DNA of 64,000 nt from Candidatus Rubrivivax defluviihabitans (GTDB taxonomy: Bacteria; Pseudomonadota; Gammaproteobacteria; Burkholderiales; Burkholderiaceae_C), in contig JADJMW010000022.1 of assembly GCA_016709385.1 (NCBI GenBank), positions 682,001-746,000 on the forward strand. Direction: 5' to 3'. The notes below the pieces were generated by a model that was not told where the DNA came from, did not search any database, and worked only from the letters and a program-made list of their open reading frames with translations. Made by a program: the position numbers and the translations under genes. Below, piece after piece: positions 1 to 8,439 of the stretch; within the stretch, counting starts at the first letter, position 1; every line of letters starts with the position of its first letter.

Positions 1-506
1 CGCGCGATCCAGTGACCGCCACCTGCGTCGTCGATCACCGCGCCGCGGCCGCCGGCCCGATGCACCGCACCCTGTGCGTCGACGAAGGCGGCCATCGAAC
101 CCGTGCCCGCATACAGCACCACGCCCTCGCCGGGGGCGAATGCGGCGCGGCAGACGAGTTCGATGTCGGTCATGGCCTGCACGGCGGCGGGGGCCAGGCC
201 CAGCGCCGTGGCCCCCAGCCGGCACAGCAGCGGCGCCTGCGTGGCTTCGAACCCGGTGATGCCGGCGACGACACGCGCCGCCCCGCCCAGCGGTGCGATC
301 GCCGCCGCGATGTCGCGCAGCGCCGCGGCCACGGCCTCGCGGCCGGCGTCGTCGTCGAGCTGCAGGCCGGAGATCGACGCCACGTGGCCCTCGCCGCGCA
401 GGCCGCCGTCGGCGCCGGCCAGCGCCCAGCGCGTCTGCGTGCCGCCGGCGTCCAGGCCCAGGCCGAGGGCGGCCATGGCGGGGGCGGGTGGCGGGGCGGC
501 GGTCAT
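1..506 (-). CDS. BadF/BadG-type (N-acetylglucosamine kinase-like) ATPase, partial
   Basis: This is the N-terminal part of an ASKHA-fold sugar kinase of the BadF/BadG/BcrA/BcrD or N-acetylglucosamine kinase type; the C-terminal half lies beyond the window edge. The first phosphate-binding motif GLDAGGTQTRWAL is near residue 16, a second phosphate motif YAGTGSMAAF is near residue 125, and the strand ends in GGRGAVIDDAGGGHW, matching the family's GGWG..GDEGS..W signature. The start is the ATG at 506; a second in-frame ATG lies at 476. The family phosphorylates an amino sugar or a related substrate in the cytoplasm, but the substrate cannot be told from half a protein. It diverges from the carboxypeptidase gene 46 bases away. 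Confidence 0.75.
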   Translation of the reverse strand, partial: MTAAPPPAPAMAALGLGLDAGGTQTRWALAGADGGLRGEGHVASISGLQLDDDAGREAVAAALRDIAAAIAPLGGAARVVAGITGFEATQAPLLCRLGATALGLAPAAVQAMTDIELVCRAAFAPGEGVVLYAGTGSMAAFVDAQGAVHRAGGRGAVIDDAGGGHWIA

Positions 507-551
507 GCCCGACATTGTGGCGGGCCGGGACGGCCGGCCACAATCGGGGCG

Positions 552-2036
552 ATGTCCAGACCCTGGTGGCCGGCCCTGGTGGCGGCCTTCGTTGCCGTCG
601 TCGCGCCGGACGCTACGGCACGCGAACGCCTGCCGCCCGAAGTGCAGCAAGCCTTGCACCAGGCCGGCGTGCCGGACGACGCCCTGGCGGCCGTGGCCTT
701 GCCGCTGCAACCTTGGGCCTGGCCCTGGCGCTGGCGCGACGGCGTGCCGATGCAGCCCGGCTCGGCGATGAAGCTGGTGACCACCGTGGTGGCGCTGGAC
801 CGCCTGGGCCCCAACCACCGCGGCCACACCGAACTGCGCAGCACCGCACCCGTGCAGGCCGGCGTGTTGCGCGGCGACCTCGTGCTCCAGGGCGGCGCCG
901 ACCCCGAACTGGGCGTGCCGCAGTTCTGGGCCCTGCTGCTGGACCTGCGGCAGGCGGGCGTGCACACCATCGAAGGCCGGCTGCTGGTGGACCGCTCGCT
1001 GTTCCGCCCGGCGCGGCCGGACCTCGGCCTGCCGCCCTTCGACGAGGCGCCCGAGTTTCCCTACAACGTGATCCCCGATGCGCTGCATCTGGCCGGCAGC
1101 CTGCTGCCGTTGGAACTGCGCGCCGAAGGCGGCGGCGTGCACGCGAGCACCGTGCCGCCGCTGGACGGCATCGAATTCAGCAGCCGCATGGCGCTCACCG
1201 ATACGCCGTGCGCCGACTGGAGTCACGGCTGGCAGCCCGCCCGCGTGGGCCGCGAGGCCGACCGCACGCACATCGAACTGCAGGGCGCGTTTCCCAAGGA
1301 CTGCACGCATCGCGTCGCGCTGCAGCTGGTCGACCGCCAGGAGCTGACGGAAAGGCTCTTCCGCACGCTCTGGCGCAACCTGGGTGGCACCTGGGACGGC
1401 GCTGCGGTGGAAGCCGCAGCCCCCGCCGGAACGCGCGTGCTGGCGCGGCGCGAGAGCCGGCCCTGGGGTGAACTGCTGCGCCCCATGAACAAGGCTTCCG
1501 ACAACCCGCTGTCACGGCTGCTCTACCTGTCGCTGGGCCTGGCCGGCATGGCGGGCGATCCGCAGGCCAGCACCGCCGAGTTGGCCGGCCGCGAAGTGCA
1601 GCGCTGGTTCGCCGAACACGACATTCCCACGGCCGGGCTGGTGCTGGACAACGGCTCGGGCCTGTCGCGCAGCGAACGCATCACGCCACTGCAGATGGCG
1701 CTCATGCTGAAGGCGGCTTGGCACGGCCGCCATGCGCCGGAACTGCTGACCAGCCTGCCGGTGGCCGGTATCGACGGCACGCTGCGCAAACGCCTGCAGG
1801 ACAGCCCGGCCGCCGGCTCGGCGCGACTGAAGACCGGCACGCTGGGCAACGTGGTGGCGCTGGCCGGCTATGTGCACGACGCCGACGGCCGGCACTGGGC
1901 GGTGGCGATGATGGTCAACCACGAGAACGCCGGCCAGGCGCGGCCGGTGCTCGACGCGCTGGTGGACGCCATCGCGCGGCACGGGCCGCACGGCACGGCG
2001 CGCGCCGTACCGGGGCCGCAGGGCGACGGGCCCTGA
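552..2036 (+). CDS. dacB: D-alanyl-D-alanine carboxypeptidase/endopeptidase, PBP4 (S13) family
   Basis: A 494-residue class C penicillin-binding protein that trims or cleaves peptidoglycan cross-links in the periplasm. The three penicillin-recognition motifs are present in order: SAMK (Ser71 and Lys74), SDN near residue 316, and KTGT near residue 427. Residues 1-22 form a signal peptide (hydrophobic LVAAFVAVVAP then ATA-RE). The open frame extends upstream, but the ATG at 552 gives the signal peptide and the usual family length. The gene is alone on its strand and convergent with the pglL-like gene. Confidence 0.9.
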   Translation: MSRPWWPALVAAFVAVVAPDATARERLPPEVQQALHQAGVPDDALAAVALPLQPWAWPWRWRDGVPMQPGSAMKLVTTVVALDRLGPNHRGHTELRSTAPVQAGVLRGDLVLQGGADPELGVPQFWALLLDLRQAGVHTIEGRLLVDRSLFRPARPDLGLPPFDEAPEFPYNVIPDALHLAGSLLPLELRAEGGGVHASTVPPLDGIEFSSRMALTDTPCADWSHGWQPARVGREADRTHIELQGAFPKDCTHRVALQLVDRQELTERLFRTLWRNLGGTWDGAAVEAAAPAGTRVLARRESRPWGELLRPMNKASDNPLSRLLYLSLGLAGMAGDPQASTAELAGREVQRWFAEHDIPTAGLVLDNGSGLSRSERITPLQMALMLKAAWHGRHAPELLTSLPVAGIDGTLRKRLQDSPAAGSARLKTGTLGNVVALAGYVHDADGRHWAVAMMVNHENAGQARPVLDALVDAIARHGPHGTARAVPGPQGDGP

Positions 2037-2039
2037 AGG

Positions 2040-2078
2040 CCGCGACCCTGCCTGCGCAGGTTCGGGCGGGGGTCGCGG
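2040..2078. terminator. Inverted repeat between convergent genes
   Basis: Arms CCGCGACCC (2040-2048) and GGGTCGCGG (2070-2078) are perfectly complementary and lie between the stop codons of two convergent genes. There is no T tract, so a bidirectional terminator role is only inferred. Confidence 0.35.
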
Positions 2079-2112
2079 ACGCGACCTGTGGTGCTGGCAG
2101 TTCCGGCCGGCC

Positions 2113-3837
2113 TTATCGGTCGCCGGCTGAAAGAAGCTCGCGCCAGGACAGGCTGCGCTTCGGCTGGTCGCACTGGAACGGCGGCGCGCTCGCGCTGGCA
2201 TCGGCCTCATCGGTCACCGCCTCGCAGACGCCGAAGAAGCCCTCGGCCTCGGGCTTGCGGAATTCGCGCAGGCGCGCCGCCAGGTGGCGCGCCTCGTCCA
2301 GCCGCCCCTGCTCGGCCAGGGCACGCGACCAGGCCATCATGAGCCGCGTGTCCAGCAGGTAATGCGTGGCGCGGTCGAAGGCGCGCGCCTCGTCCAGTAC
2401 GGGTACGCCCGAGGTCACCGCGGCGTAGTCGGCGTGGTGCCCGAAGAGCACGCTGCGCCGGCCCTCGGCGATGCGCTGCTCCAGCGGCGGCAGACCGGGG
2501 CGGGCGCTGAAGATGACGGCCACCCGGGCGTAGTCGGCCACCGACAGCACGGCGGCGACCACCAAGGCCGCGCCGGCCCAGACCAGCCAGGGCGCCCGCA
2601 GATCCCGCCGCGCCGCGGGCTGGGCAGGGTGCAGCGCAAAACCCCAGGCCCAAGCCGCCGGCAGCAGGAAGTAGCCGTACCAGAGCGGGTACTCCAGCAG
2701 GCTGTGCAGGCCGATCATCAGCACCATGCCCATCGCCGCGCGCCGCGCCATGCCCTCGTCGCCGGGGGCCGCCCAGGCCCCGCGCAGGCCGCGCGCCAGC
2801 GCCCACAGCAGCAAGGCCATCACCACTGCGGCCAGCGGCAGGCCGAGTTCCGCGGCCAGTTGCAGCGGCAGGTTGTGGGTGTGGTCGAAGAAGGCCACGG
2901 GCCGGCCGGGGAACGGTGTCAGTGTCCAGGCCAGGTTGAATTCGCCGAAGCCCACGCCGGCCCAGGGATGCTGGCGGATCAGTTCGAGCGTATTGGCCCA
3001 GATGCCGAAGCGCGAGCCCGAGATGTCGCTTTCGGCCAGCCGCGCCGCGCCGCCGAAGGCGTGGCTCGAAGCCGCCGCCCACTGCGCCATGCCCAGCCAG
3101 GCCACCGCGTAGACCAGCGGCGCGGCCAGCAGCAGCACGCGCGTGAAGCGCGCCAGCCGGCGGTCGGCCGCGCCCCAAAAGGCCAGCAGCAGCACGCTCA
3201 CCAGCCCGGTGCGCGAAGCCGTGAGCACCACCGCGAAGACCAGCAGTGCCAGCGCGGCGGCCGCGGCGCGGCGGCCGAGCCGGCGCATTTCGAGCAGCGC
3301 CACGGCGCCGATGGCGGCCCACAACAGCAGGCTGCTCAGGTGGTTGGGCTGGCGCAGGTTGCCCACCGCGCGGCCGGGGGTGCCGGAAGCGGCGATCCAT
3401 TGGCCGTCGGGCCAGTCGGGCAGGAAGACCTGGATCACGGCAATCGCCACGCCCAGCGCGCCGGCCAGCAGCCAGCCGCGGCAGAAGGCGGTGAAGCCAT
3501 CCGGCGCGTCGGCGCGTGCCGCGGCACCGGCCCCGCCCGCCACGGCCAATGCCGCGGCCGCCAGCGCCCCCAGCGCCGACAACGCCAGCGTCGAGGGCAG
3601 CGCGCCCGGACCCCAGGACCAGGCCGCCGCCAGCGCCACGGCGCCCAGCGCCGCCCAAAGCGGCCACGGCCCGCGGCCCGGCGCGGCCGGCGCCGACAGC
3701 GCAACGAAGGCGCCCCACAGCGCCAGCGCCAGCGCCTGGTTCAGGAAGGTCGGCGAAGGCGATACGTTCCAGGCCAGCAGCGAAGGCAACGCGGCCGCCG
3801 CCGCGGCGGCCCAGAGGCGAGGGTCGTTCAGGCGCAC
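2113..3837 (-). CDS. O-antigen ligase / PglL-type oligosaccharyltransferase membrane protein
   Basis: A 574-residue polytopic membrane protein with about ten to twelve hydrophobic segments, the large periplasmic loop motif FDHTHNLPLQLAAELG near residue 315, and HSLLEYPLWYGYF near residue 375, all typical of the Wzy_C/PglL family. Such enzymes transfer lipid-linked glycans in the periplasm, in many betaproteobacteria onto type IV pilins. A pilin gene is present in this window at 40.8 kb, but the two are not adjacent. The start is a GTG at 3837. The C-terminal third after the last membrane span is soluble and ends with a Cys-containing QCDQPKRSL stretch. Choosing between O-antigen ligase and pilin glycosylase is not possible from sequence alone. 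Confidence 0.75.
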   Translation of the reverse strand: MRLNDPRLWAAAAAAALPSLLAWNVSPSPTFLNQALALALWGAFVALSAPAAPGRGPWPLWAALGAVALAAAWSWGPGALPSTLALSALGALAAAALAVAGGAGAAARADAPDGFTAFCRGWLLAGALGVAIAVIQVFLPDWPDGQWIAASGTPGRAVGNLRQPNHLSSLLLWAAIGAVALLEMRRLGRRAAAAALALLVFAVVLTASRTGLVSVLLLAFWGAADRRLARFTRVLLLAAPLVYAVAWLGMAQWAAASSHAFGGAARLAESDISGSRFGIWANTLELIRQHPWAGVGFGEFNLAWTLTPFPGRPVAFFDHTHNLPLQLAAELGLPLAAVVMALLLWALARGLRGAWAAPGDEGMARRAAMGMVLMIGLHSLLEYPLWYGYFLLPAAWAWGFALHPAQPAARRDLRAPWLVWAGAALVVAAVLSVADYARVAVIFSARPGLPPLEQRIAEGRRSVLFGHHADYAAVTSGVPVLDEARAFDRATHYLLDTRLMMAWSRALAEQGRLDEARHLAARLREFRKPEAEGFFGVCEAVTDEADASASAPPFQCDQPKRSLSWRELLSAGDR

Positions 3838-3922
3838 GGCGGGCCGGTGAATGGAGGCTAGGGCATCGGGGTGCGCGAGTATGACAGCGCGCGATGCCGG
3901 CTTGCGGCAGGGAAGCCGCCGC

Positions 3923-4747
3923 TCAAGCGGCCCGATCGTGTGCCGCCGCGCTTTCGAGTTGATCCTGCACCTGGCGCGCCGCGCGCAGCACCAGCGTCAC
4001 GTCCAGGTCGGCCGCGGGGGCCACCGCAAGCACCACCTCGTCCAGCGTGCGTGGTGCATGGGTCAAGGCATGCGCCAGCACCGAAAGTGCACACACCGCA
4101 CGCCGCGCCGGTTGCGAAGGCAGTTCGTGCGTGGCCTGCGCCACCACGTGGTGGCGCACGCTGGCCACCGCCGCCGCGCCCAGGCCCCAGCTCTCGCACA
4201 GGGCCGCGCCCAGCGCATCGTGGCTGACGCCGAATCCGGCGTGCTCCAGCGTCAGCAGTTCGGCGTCGCTGCCGGCGGCGCGCAGCATGGCCTTGTAGTG
4301 CTCGGCCGCATGGCGGAACAGCACCGCCTTGCCGCATTCCTCGAACAGCCCCGCCGAATGTGCCGCCCAGGCGTCCAGCGACAAGCGTGCGCCCAGCCGG
4401 CCCATCAGCAGGCCGCGGCGCGCGGCGCGCTGCCACAGGGGCTCGAGTTCGGCCGCCGGCGGGAAGGCGGCGCGCAGGCCCATCTCGAAGGTGATGGCCG
4501 CCACTTCGCGCATGCCGAGATAGGTGACGGCCTGCTGCACGCTCTGCACTCGGCCCTTCAGGCCATAGAGCGAGGAGTTCACCGCCTTCATCACGGCCGA
4601 GGCCAGCGCCATGTCGTTTTCGATCAGCGCGGCGCAGGCCTGCAGGTTGATCTCTTCGTCGGCCAGCAGCAGCGAGAGCTGCACCAGCGATTGCGGCTGC
4701 GACGGGATGTCGATGTCGAGCGTGCGCAGTTCGGGGTTGACGGACAT
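3923..4747 (-). CDS. HDOD domain-containing protein
   Basis: A 274-residue protein consisting of an HDOD domain, the non-catalytic relative of HD phosphohydrolases found in signalling proteins. Characteristic stretches are IENDMALASAVMKAVNSSLYG near residue 50, the QAVTYLGMREV segment, and a late HHVVA. I chose the ATG at 4747 (MSVNPEL) over the upstream ATG at 4789 because the extra 14 residues are low-complexity and the core begins right after. The partner and role are unknown. It sits between the glycosyltransferase and the GMC oxidoreductase on the same strand with large gaps, so it is probably its own unit. Confidence 0.8.
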   Translation of the reverse strand: MSVNPELRTLDIDIPSQPQSLVQLSLLLADEEINLQACAALIENDMALASAVMKAVNSSLYGLKGRVQSVQQAVTYLGMREVAAITFEMGLRAAFPPAAELEPLWQRAARRGLLMGRLGARLSLDAWAAHSAGLFEECGKAVLFRHAAEHYKAMLRAAGSDAELLTLEHAGFGVSHDALGAALCESWGLGAAAVASVRHHVVAQATHELPSQPARRAVCALSVLAHALTHAPRTLDEVVLAVAPAADLDVTLVLRAARQVQDQLESAAAHDRAA

Positions 4748-4854
4748 GGCGGTCAGGCAGCGGGCTGGCGCAAGGGCGACGGGCCTCATGCTAGGCGCGC
4801 CCCGGGCGCGCCGGAGGCTGGAAACGCGGTGCGATTCACCGCTTGTTCCGGACA

Positions 4855-4880
4855 GAAAAAAGCGCCGGCTCAGCGGCGCC
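4855..4880 (-). terminator. Rho-independent terminator
   Basis: Read on the minus strand, GCGCCG - six-base loop - CGGCGC is followed by six T residues. It lies about 150 bases downstream of the GMC oxidoreductase stop and upstream of the HDOD gene. I see no gene in the rest of 4748-5026. Confidence 0.75.
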
Positions 4881-5026
4881 TTGCAATGGCCGGCTGGTTG
4901 CCGGCTCGACTCGTGCTGGGTTGTTATGTCTGTCGTCTCCTCGGGCCCCCTGCGGCGCGCCCGACTGGTGCCAGGCCGCCACGAGTGGGCGCAATGTAGC
5001 CCCGCCCCCGTGGCACGCCATCCGGA

Positions 5027-6682
5027 CTAACCCGCCGCGCCCTGCGCACGCGATGCCTCGGCGATCCACTGCGCGGCCCGCTCGGCGATCATCAGGGTGG
5101 GCGCGTTGGTATTGCCGCTGGTGATGGTGGGCATGATGCTGGCGTCGGCCACGCGCAGCCCGGCCACGCCGTGCACGCGCAGCCGCGCGTCGACCACCGC
5201 GCCGGCCTCGCCGGCCGGACCCATGCGGCAAGTGCCCACGGGGTGGAAGATGGTGGTGCCGATATCGCCGGCCAGGCGCGCCAGTTCCTCGTCGCTCTGG
5301 AATTCCACGCCGGGCTTGACCTCGCGCGGCCGGTATTTCGCCAGCGCCGGCATCGCCACGATGCGGCGCGTCAGGCGCAGCGACTCGGCCGCCACACGGC
5401 GGTCTTCGGGCGTGGAAAGATAACGCGCCTGGATGCGCGGCGCGTCCGCCGGCCGCGGCGAGGCGATGCGGACGAAACCGCGCGAGCCCGGGTTGAGGTT
5501 GCACACGCTGGCGGTGAAGGCGTCGAAACGATGCAGTGGCTGGCCGAAGGCGTCCAGCGACAGCGGCTGCACGTGGTATTCCACGTTCGGCCACGCCTGC
5601 TGGGGCGACGAGCGCGTGAAGGCACCCAGCTGCGAAGGCGCCATGCTCATGGGGCCGCTCTGCCGGAGCAGGTACTCCAGGCCGATCATCGCCTTGCCCC
5701 AGGGCGAGTTGGCGATCGTATTCAGCGTCTTCACGCCCTCCACCGCGAAGACGGCGCGGATCTGCAGGTGATCCTGCAGGTTCTCGCCGACGCCCGGCAG
5801 GTCGTGGCGCGGCGCGATGCCGTGCTCGTGCAGCAGCGCAGCGGCGCCGATGCCCGACAACTGCAGCAACTGCGGCGTGCCCACCGCACCGGCAGCCAGC
5901 ACCACTTCACGGGCCGCGCGCACCTGCCTCGGAGCGCCGCCTGCGGCGGGGCGCAGCTCCAGCCCCGCGGCGCGCAAGCCGGCGCCCGGCGCGCCTTCGA
6001 GCAGCACGCGCGTGACCAGCGTGTCGGTCAGCACCTCCAGGTTGGCGCGGCCGGATGCCGGGCGCAGGAAGCCCTTGCTCGTATTCCAGCGCACGCCGCG
6101 CCGCTGGTTGACCTCGAAATAGCCCACGCCTTCGTTGTCGCCGCGGTTGAAGTCGTCGCTGGCGGGGATGCCGGACTCGCGAGCCGCGGCGGCGAAGGCG
6201 TCCAGGATCTCCCAGCTCAGCCGCTGGCGCTCGACACGCCATTCGGCACCCGCGCCATGCCAGGCGTCGGCACCGCGCCAGTGGTCTTCGTGGCGTTTGA
6301 AATAGGGCAGGCAGGCGTCCCAGCGCCAGGCCGGGTCGCCCACGACTTCGGCCCAGTGGTCGTAGTCGCGCGCCTGGCCGCGCATGTAGATCATGCCGTT
6401 GATGCTGGAGCAGCCGCCGAGCACGCGGCCGCGCGGGTAGCGCAGCTTGCGGCCGTTCAGTCCGGCATCTTCCTCGGTGAAATACATCCAGTCGGTGCGC
6501 GGGTTGCCGATGCAGTACAGGTAACCCACCGGGATGTGGATCCAGTGGTAGTCGTCGCGGCCGCCGGCTTCCACCAGCAGCACGCGGCACGCCGGGTCGG
6601 CGGAAAGCCGGTTGGCCAGCAGGCAGCCGGCGGTGCCGGCGCCGACGATGACGTGGTCGTAGACCGCTGTCTCGGGGTTCAT
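5027..6682 (-). CDS. GMC-family FAD-dependent oxidoreductase (choline dehydrogenase-like)
   Basis: A 551-residue glucose-methanol-choline oxidoreductase. It has the N-terminal Rossmann motif VIVGAGTAGCLLANRL near residue 10, the GMC signature RGRVLGGCSSINGM near residue 85, and the C-terminal active-site segments FHPVGTCRMG (catalytic His near 477) and GNTNAPTLMIAE (near 520). The family oxidises alcohols with FAD; the substrate here is not evident, and no betaine-aldehyde dehydrogenase lies nearby. The start could be 6697 or 6682; 6682 avoids overlap with the upstream marC stop at 6687. It probably shares a transcript with that gene, from which it is separated by four bases. Confidence 0.88.
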   Translation of the reverse strand: MNPETAVYDHVIVGAGTAGCLLANRLSADPACRVLLVEAGGRDDYHWIHIPVGYLYCIGNPRTDWMYFTEEDAGLNGRKLRYPRGRVLGGCSSINGMIYMRGQARDYDHWAEVVGDPAWRWDACLPYFKRHEDHWRGADAWHGAGAEWRVERQRLSWEILDAFAAAARESGIPASDDFNRGDNEGVGYFEVNQRRGVRWNTSKGFLRPASGRANLEVLTDTLVTRVLLEGAPGAGLRAAGLELRPAAGGAPRQVRAAREVVLAAGAVGTPQLLQLSGIGAAALLHEHGIAPRHDLPGVGENLQDHLQIRAVFAVEGVKTLNTIANSPWGKAMIGLEYLLRQSGPMSMAPSQLGAFTRSSPQQAWPNVEYHVQPLSLDAFGQPLHRFDAFTASVCNLNPGSRGFVRIASPRPADAPRIQARYLSTPEDRRVAAESLRLTRRIVAMPALAKYRPREVKPGVEFQSDEELARLAGDIGTTIFHPVGTCRMGPAGEAGAVVDARLRVHGVAGLRVADASIMPTITSGNTNAPTLMIAERAAQWIAEASRAQGAAG

Positions 6683-6686
6683 GCGT

Positions 6687-7328
6687 TCACCTTGCAAGAT
6701 GGCTGCCGAGCACGGGAAACAGCTTCATCAGCCCGTCGGCCAGCAGTTCCACCGCCATCGCGGCCAGGATCAGCCCCATCAGCCGCGTCATGACGTTGAT
6801 GCCGGTACGGCCCAGGACCTTGGCAATGCGCCCCGAGGCGGTGAAGACGGCGAAGCTCACCAGGCCGATGACGATACCGTAGCCCACCAGCACGCCCTGC
6901 TCCCACCAGTGACGCGTCTTCTCGGCGTAGATCACCATCGTGGAGATGGTGGCCGGCCCGGTGAGCAACGGAATGGTCAGCGGCACCACGGCGATGCTGG
7001 CGCCGGCATCGACCTTCTCGTCGCCCTCGCTCACGTCGGCGGGCTTGGTCTCGGCGGGCTGTGCATTGAGCATGGCCAACGAACTGATGAGCAGCAGCGT
7101 GCCGCCGCCGACCTGGAACGAAGCCAGCGAGATGCCGAAGAATTCGATCACCTTGAGCCCGGCCACGGCGCTGACGGCGATCACCAGGAAGGCGGTGAAG
7201 GCGCTGATGCGGATCGTGCGCCGGCGCTGTTCAGGCGTGAAGGTCTGCGTGAAGTGGATGAAGAACGGCACCACGCCGATCGGGTTGACGATCGCCAGCA
7301 GTGCGATCAGCGGCTTGAGCAGGTCCAT
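6687..7328 (-). CDS. MarC family integral membrane protein
   Basis: A 213-residue MarC/UPF0056 family inner-membrane protein with six hydrophobic segments and the family hallmarks LLAIVNPIGVVPFF near residue 10 and PLTIPLLTGPATISTMV near residue 115. Despite the name, MarC proteins are not established drug-resistance factors and their function is unknown. The start is the ATG at 7328; the longer open frame upstream is not membrane-like. It ends four bases before the GMC oxidoreductase gene, which suggests co-transcription. Confidence 0.85.
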   Translation of the reverse strand: MDLLKPLIALLAIVNPIGVVPFFIHFTQTFTPEQRRRTIRISAFTAFLVIAVSAVAGLKVIEFFGISLASFQVGGGTLLLISSLAMLNAQPAETKPADVSEGDEKVDAGASIAVVPLTIPLLTGPATISTMVIYAEKTRHWWEQGVLVGYGIVIGLVSFAVFTASGRIAKVLGRTGINVMTRLMGLILAAMAVELLADGLMKLFPVLGSHLAR

Positions 7329-7576
7329 GCGCGATGGTAGCCAGCCGGCCGGTGGCACCGGAGCGACACCCAACAGCCGCGGCCACGGCCACGGCTCGAG
7401 CGGATCAGGGTTTGTACGGGGGCGCCAAAACAACACTTGACGCGAGGGCGCTTTACGGGCAAAGCTTTGGCAACTCCATAATACGGAGTCTGTGTCTGGC
7501 AGCCGCACCTTCCGCCTGATTGGTTCATGCAGGGTTGAGCTCCACATGGTTTTTATCGATCTTTTAAGGGCTCCCC

Positions 7577-8071
7577 GTGGGAAACAAACTGTACGTTGGT
7601 AATCTGGCCTATTCGGTGCGCGACGATTCGCTGCAAGAAGCATTCGCCCAGTTCGGCACCGTGACCTCGGCCAAGGTCATGATGGACCGTGAAACCGGCC
7701 GCTCGAAGGGCTTTGGTTTCGTTGAGATGGGCTCCGACGCCGAGGCGCAGTCCGCCATCAACGGCATGAACGGTCAGGCTCTCGAAGGCCGCGCCATCGT
7801 GGTGAACGAAGCCCGCCCGCGCGAAGAGCGTCCGGGTGGCTTCGGCGGTGGCGGCGGCGGCCGCAGCGGCGGCGGTGGTGGTTATGGCGGCGGCGGCGGT
7901 GGCGGCTACGGTGGTGGTGGCGGTGCCGGCGGCGGCGGTGGCCGCAGCCCCTACGGTGGCGGCGGCGGTGGTCGCAGCCCCTACGGTGGTGGTGGCGGCG
8001 GCGGTGGTGGCCGCGGCGGCTACGGCGGCAGCAGCAGTGGTGGCGGTGGCGGCAGCCGCGGCGGTTACTGA
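7577..8071 (+). CDS. RNA-binding protein: one RRM domain with glycine-rich tail
   Basis: A 164-residue protein. Residues 1-80 form an RRM with RNP2 LYVGNL (5-10) and RNP1 KGFGFVEM (44-51), so single-stranded RNA binding is expected. Residues 88-164 are almost only Gly with Arg, Ser and Tyr, including a tandem GRSPYGGGGG repeat. This is the architecture of cold-inducible RNA-binding proteins of cyanobacteria and proteobacteria. The start is a GTG at 7577, preceded by AAGGG at 7566-7570. A leader of more than 200 bases separates it from the divergent marC gene, leaving room for leader-based regulation. The Gly-rich repeats are prone to length change. Confidence 0.88.
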   Translation: MGNKLYVGNLAYSVRDDSLQEAFAQFGTVTSAKVMMDRETGRSKGFGFVEMGSDAEAQSAINGMNGQALEGRAIVVNEARPREERPGGFGGGGGGRSGGGGGYGGGGGGGYGGGGGAGGGGGRSPYGGGGGGRSPYGGGGGGGGGRGGYGGSSSGGGGGSRGGY

Positions 8072-8096
8072 CCTGCGCCACGGCGCCAGGCAAGAC

Positions 8097-8124
8097 GAGG
8101 GCACCTGCGGGTGCCCTTTCTCTT
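8097..8124 (+). terminator. Rho-independent terminator after the RRM gene
   Basis: GGGCACC (8099-8105), a TGCG loop and GGTGCCC (8110-8116) are followed by TTTCTCTT. It lies 25 bases past the RRM gene stop. Confidence 0.8.
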
Positions 8125-8130
8125 GGGCGG

Positions 8131-8439
8131 CTAGAACCGCTCCGGCCGCAGCACGGCCACGGCGCTGAAATACATCGCCACGCTGTAGTGCGGGGCATAG
8201 GTGGCCAGCACGTGGGCGGCAATGGCATCGGCCACGGCCTCGTCGCAGATCACCTTGAGCTCGATCGTGCGGTCGGCCTCCCAGGCCCCTTCGCGCACGC
8301 TGCCGCGTCCGGCGCCGGAAACTTCGGTCAGCGTCCAGCCCTGCGCGCCGCGCTCGCGCACGTCGCGCACGAGCTTCTTCTCGATGGCCGCTTCGGCCAC
8401 GATGACCAGCAGCGTCTTCGGATATTTGGCCAGGGTCAT
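8131..8439 (-). CDS. sbtB: PII-like protein SbtB, partner of the bicarbonate transporter
   Basis: A 102-residue protein with the ferredoxin-like PII fold: KTLLVIVAEAAIEKKLVRDVRERGAQG at the N-terminus, a T-loop region with VSGAGRGSVREGAW, then RTIELKVICDEAVADAIAAHVL. It lacks classical GlnB features and fits the SbtB group, which binds adenine nucleotides and gates SbtA. The assignment rests mostly on its position: its ATG overlaps the stop of sbtA by four bases. The C-terminus (AVLRPERF) lacks the extended CGPxGC redox loop of many cyanobacterial SbtB proteins. Confidence 0.78.
   Translation of the reverse strand: MTLAKYPKTLLVIVAEAAIEKKLVRDVRERGAQGWTLTEVSGAGRGSVREGAWEADRTIELKVICDEAVADAIAAHVLATYAPHYSVAMYFSAVAVLRPERF

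Noticed and set aside
12..2036. 674-residue open frame starting upstream of the carboxypeptidase
   Set aside because: The first 180 residues are the antisense of a recognisable sugar kinase; the signal peptide and family match begin at 552.
7434..7500. Possible promoter TTGACG..CATAAT upstream of the RRM gene
   Set aside because: The spacing between the two elements is about 31 bases, too long for a sigma-70 promoter, and other pairings are weak.
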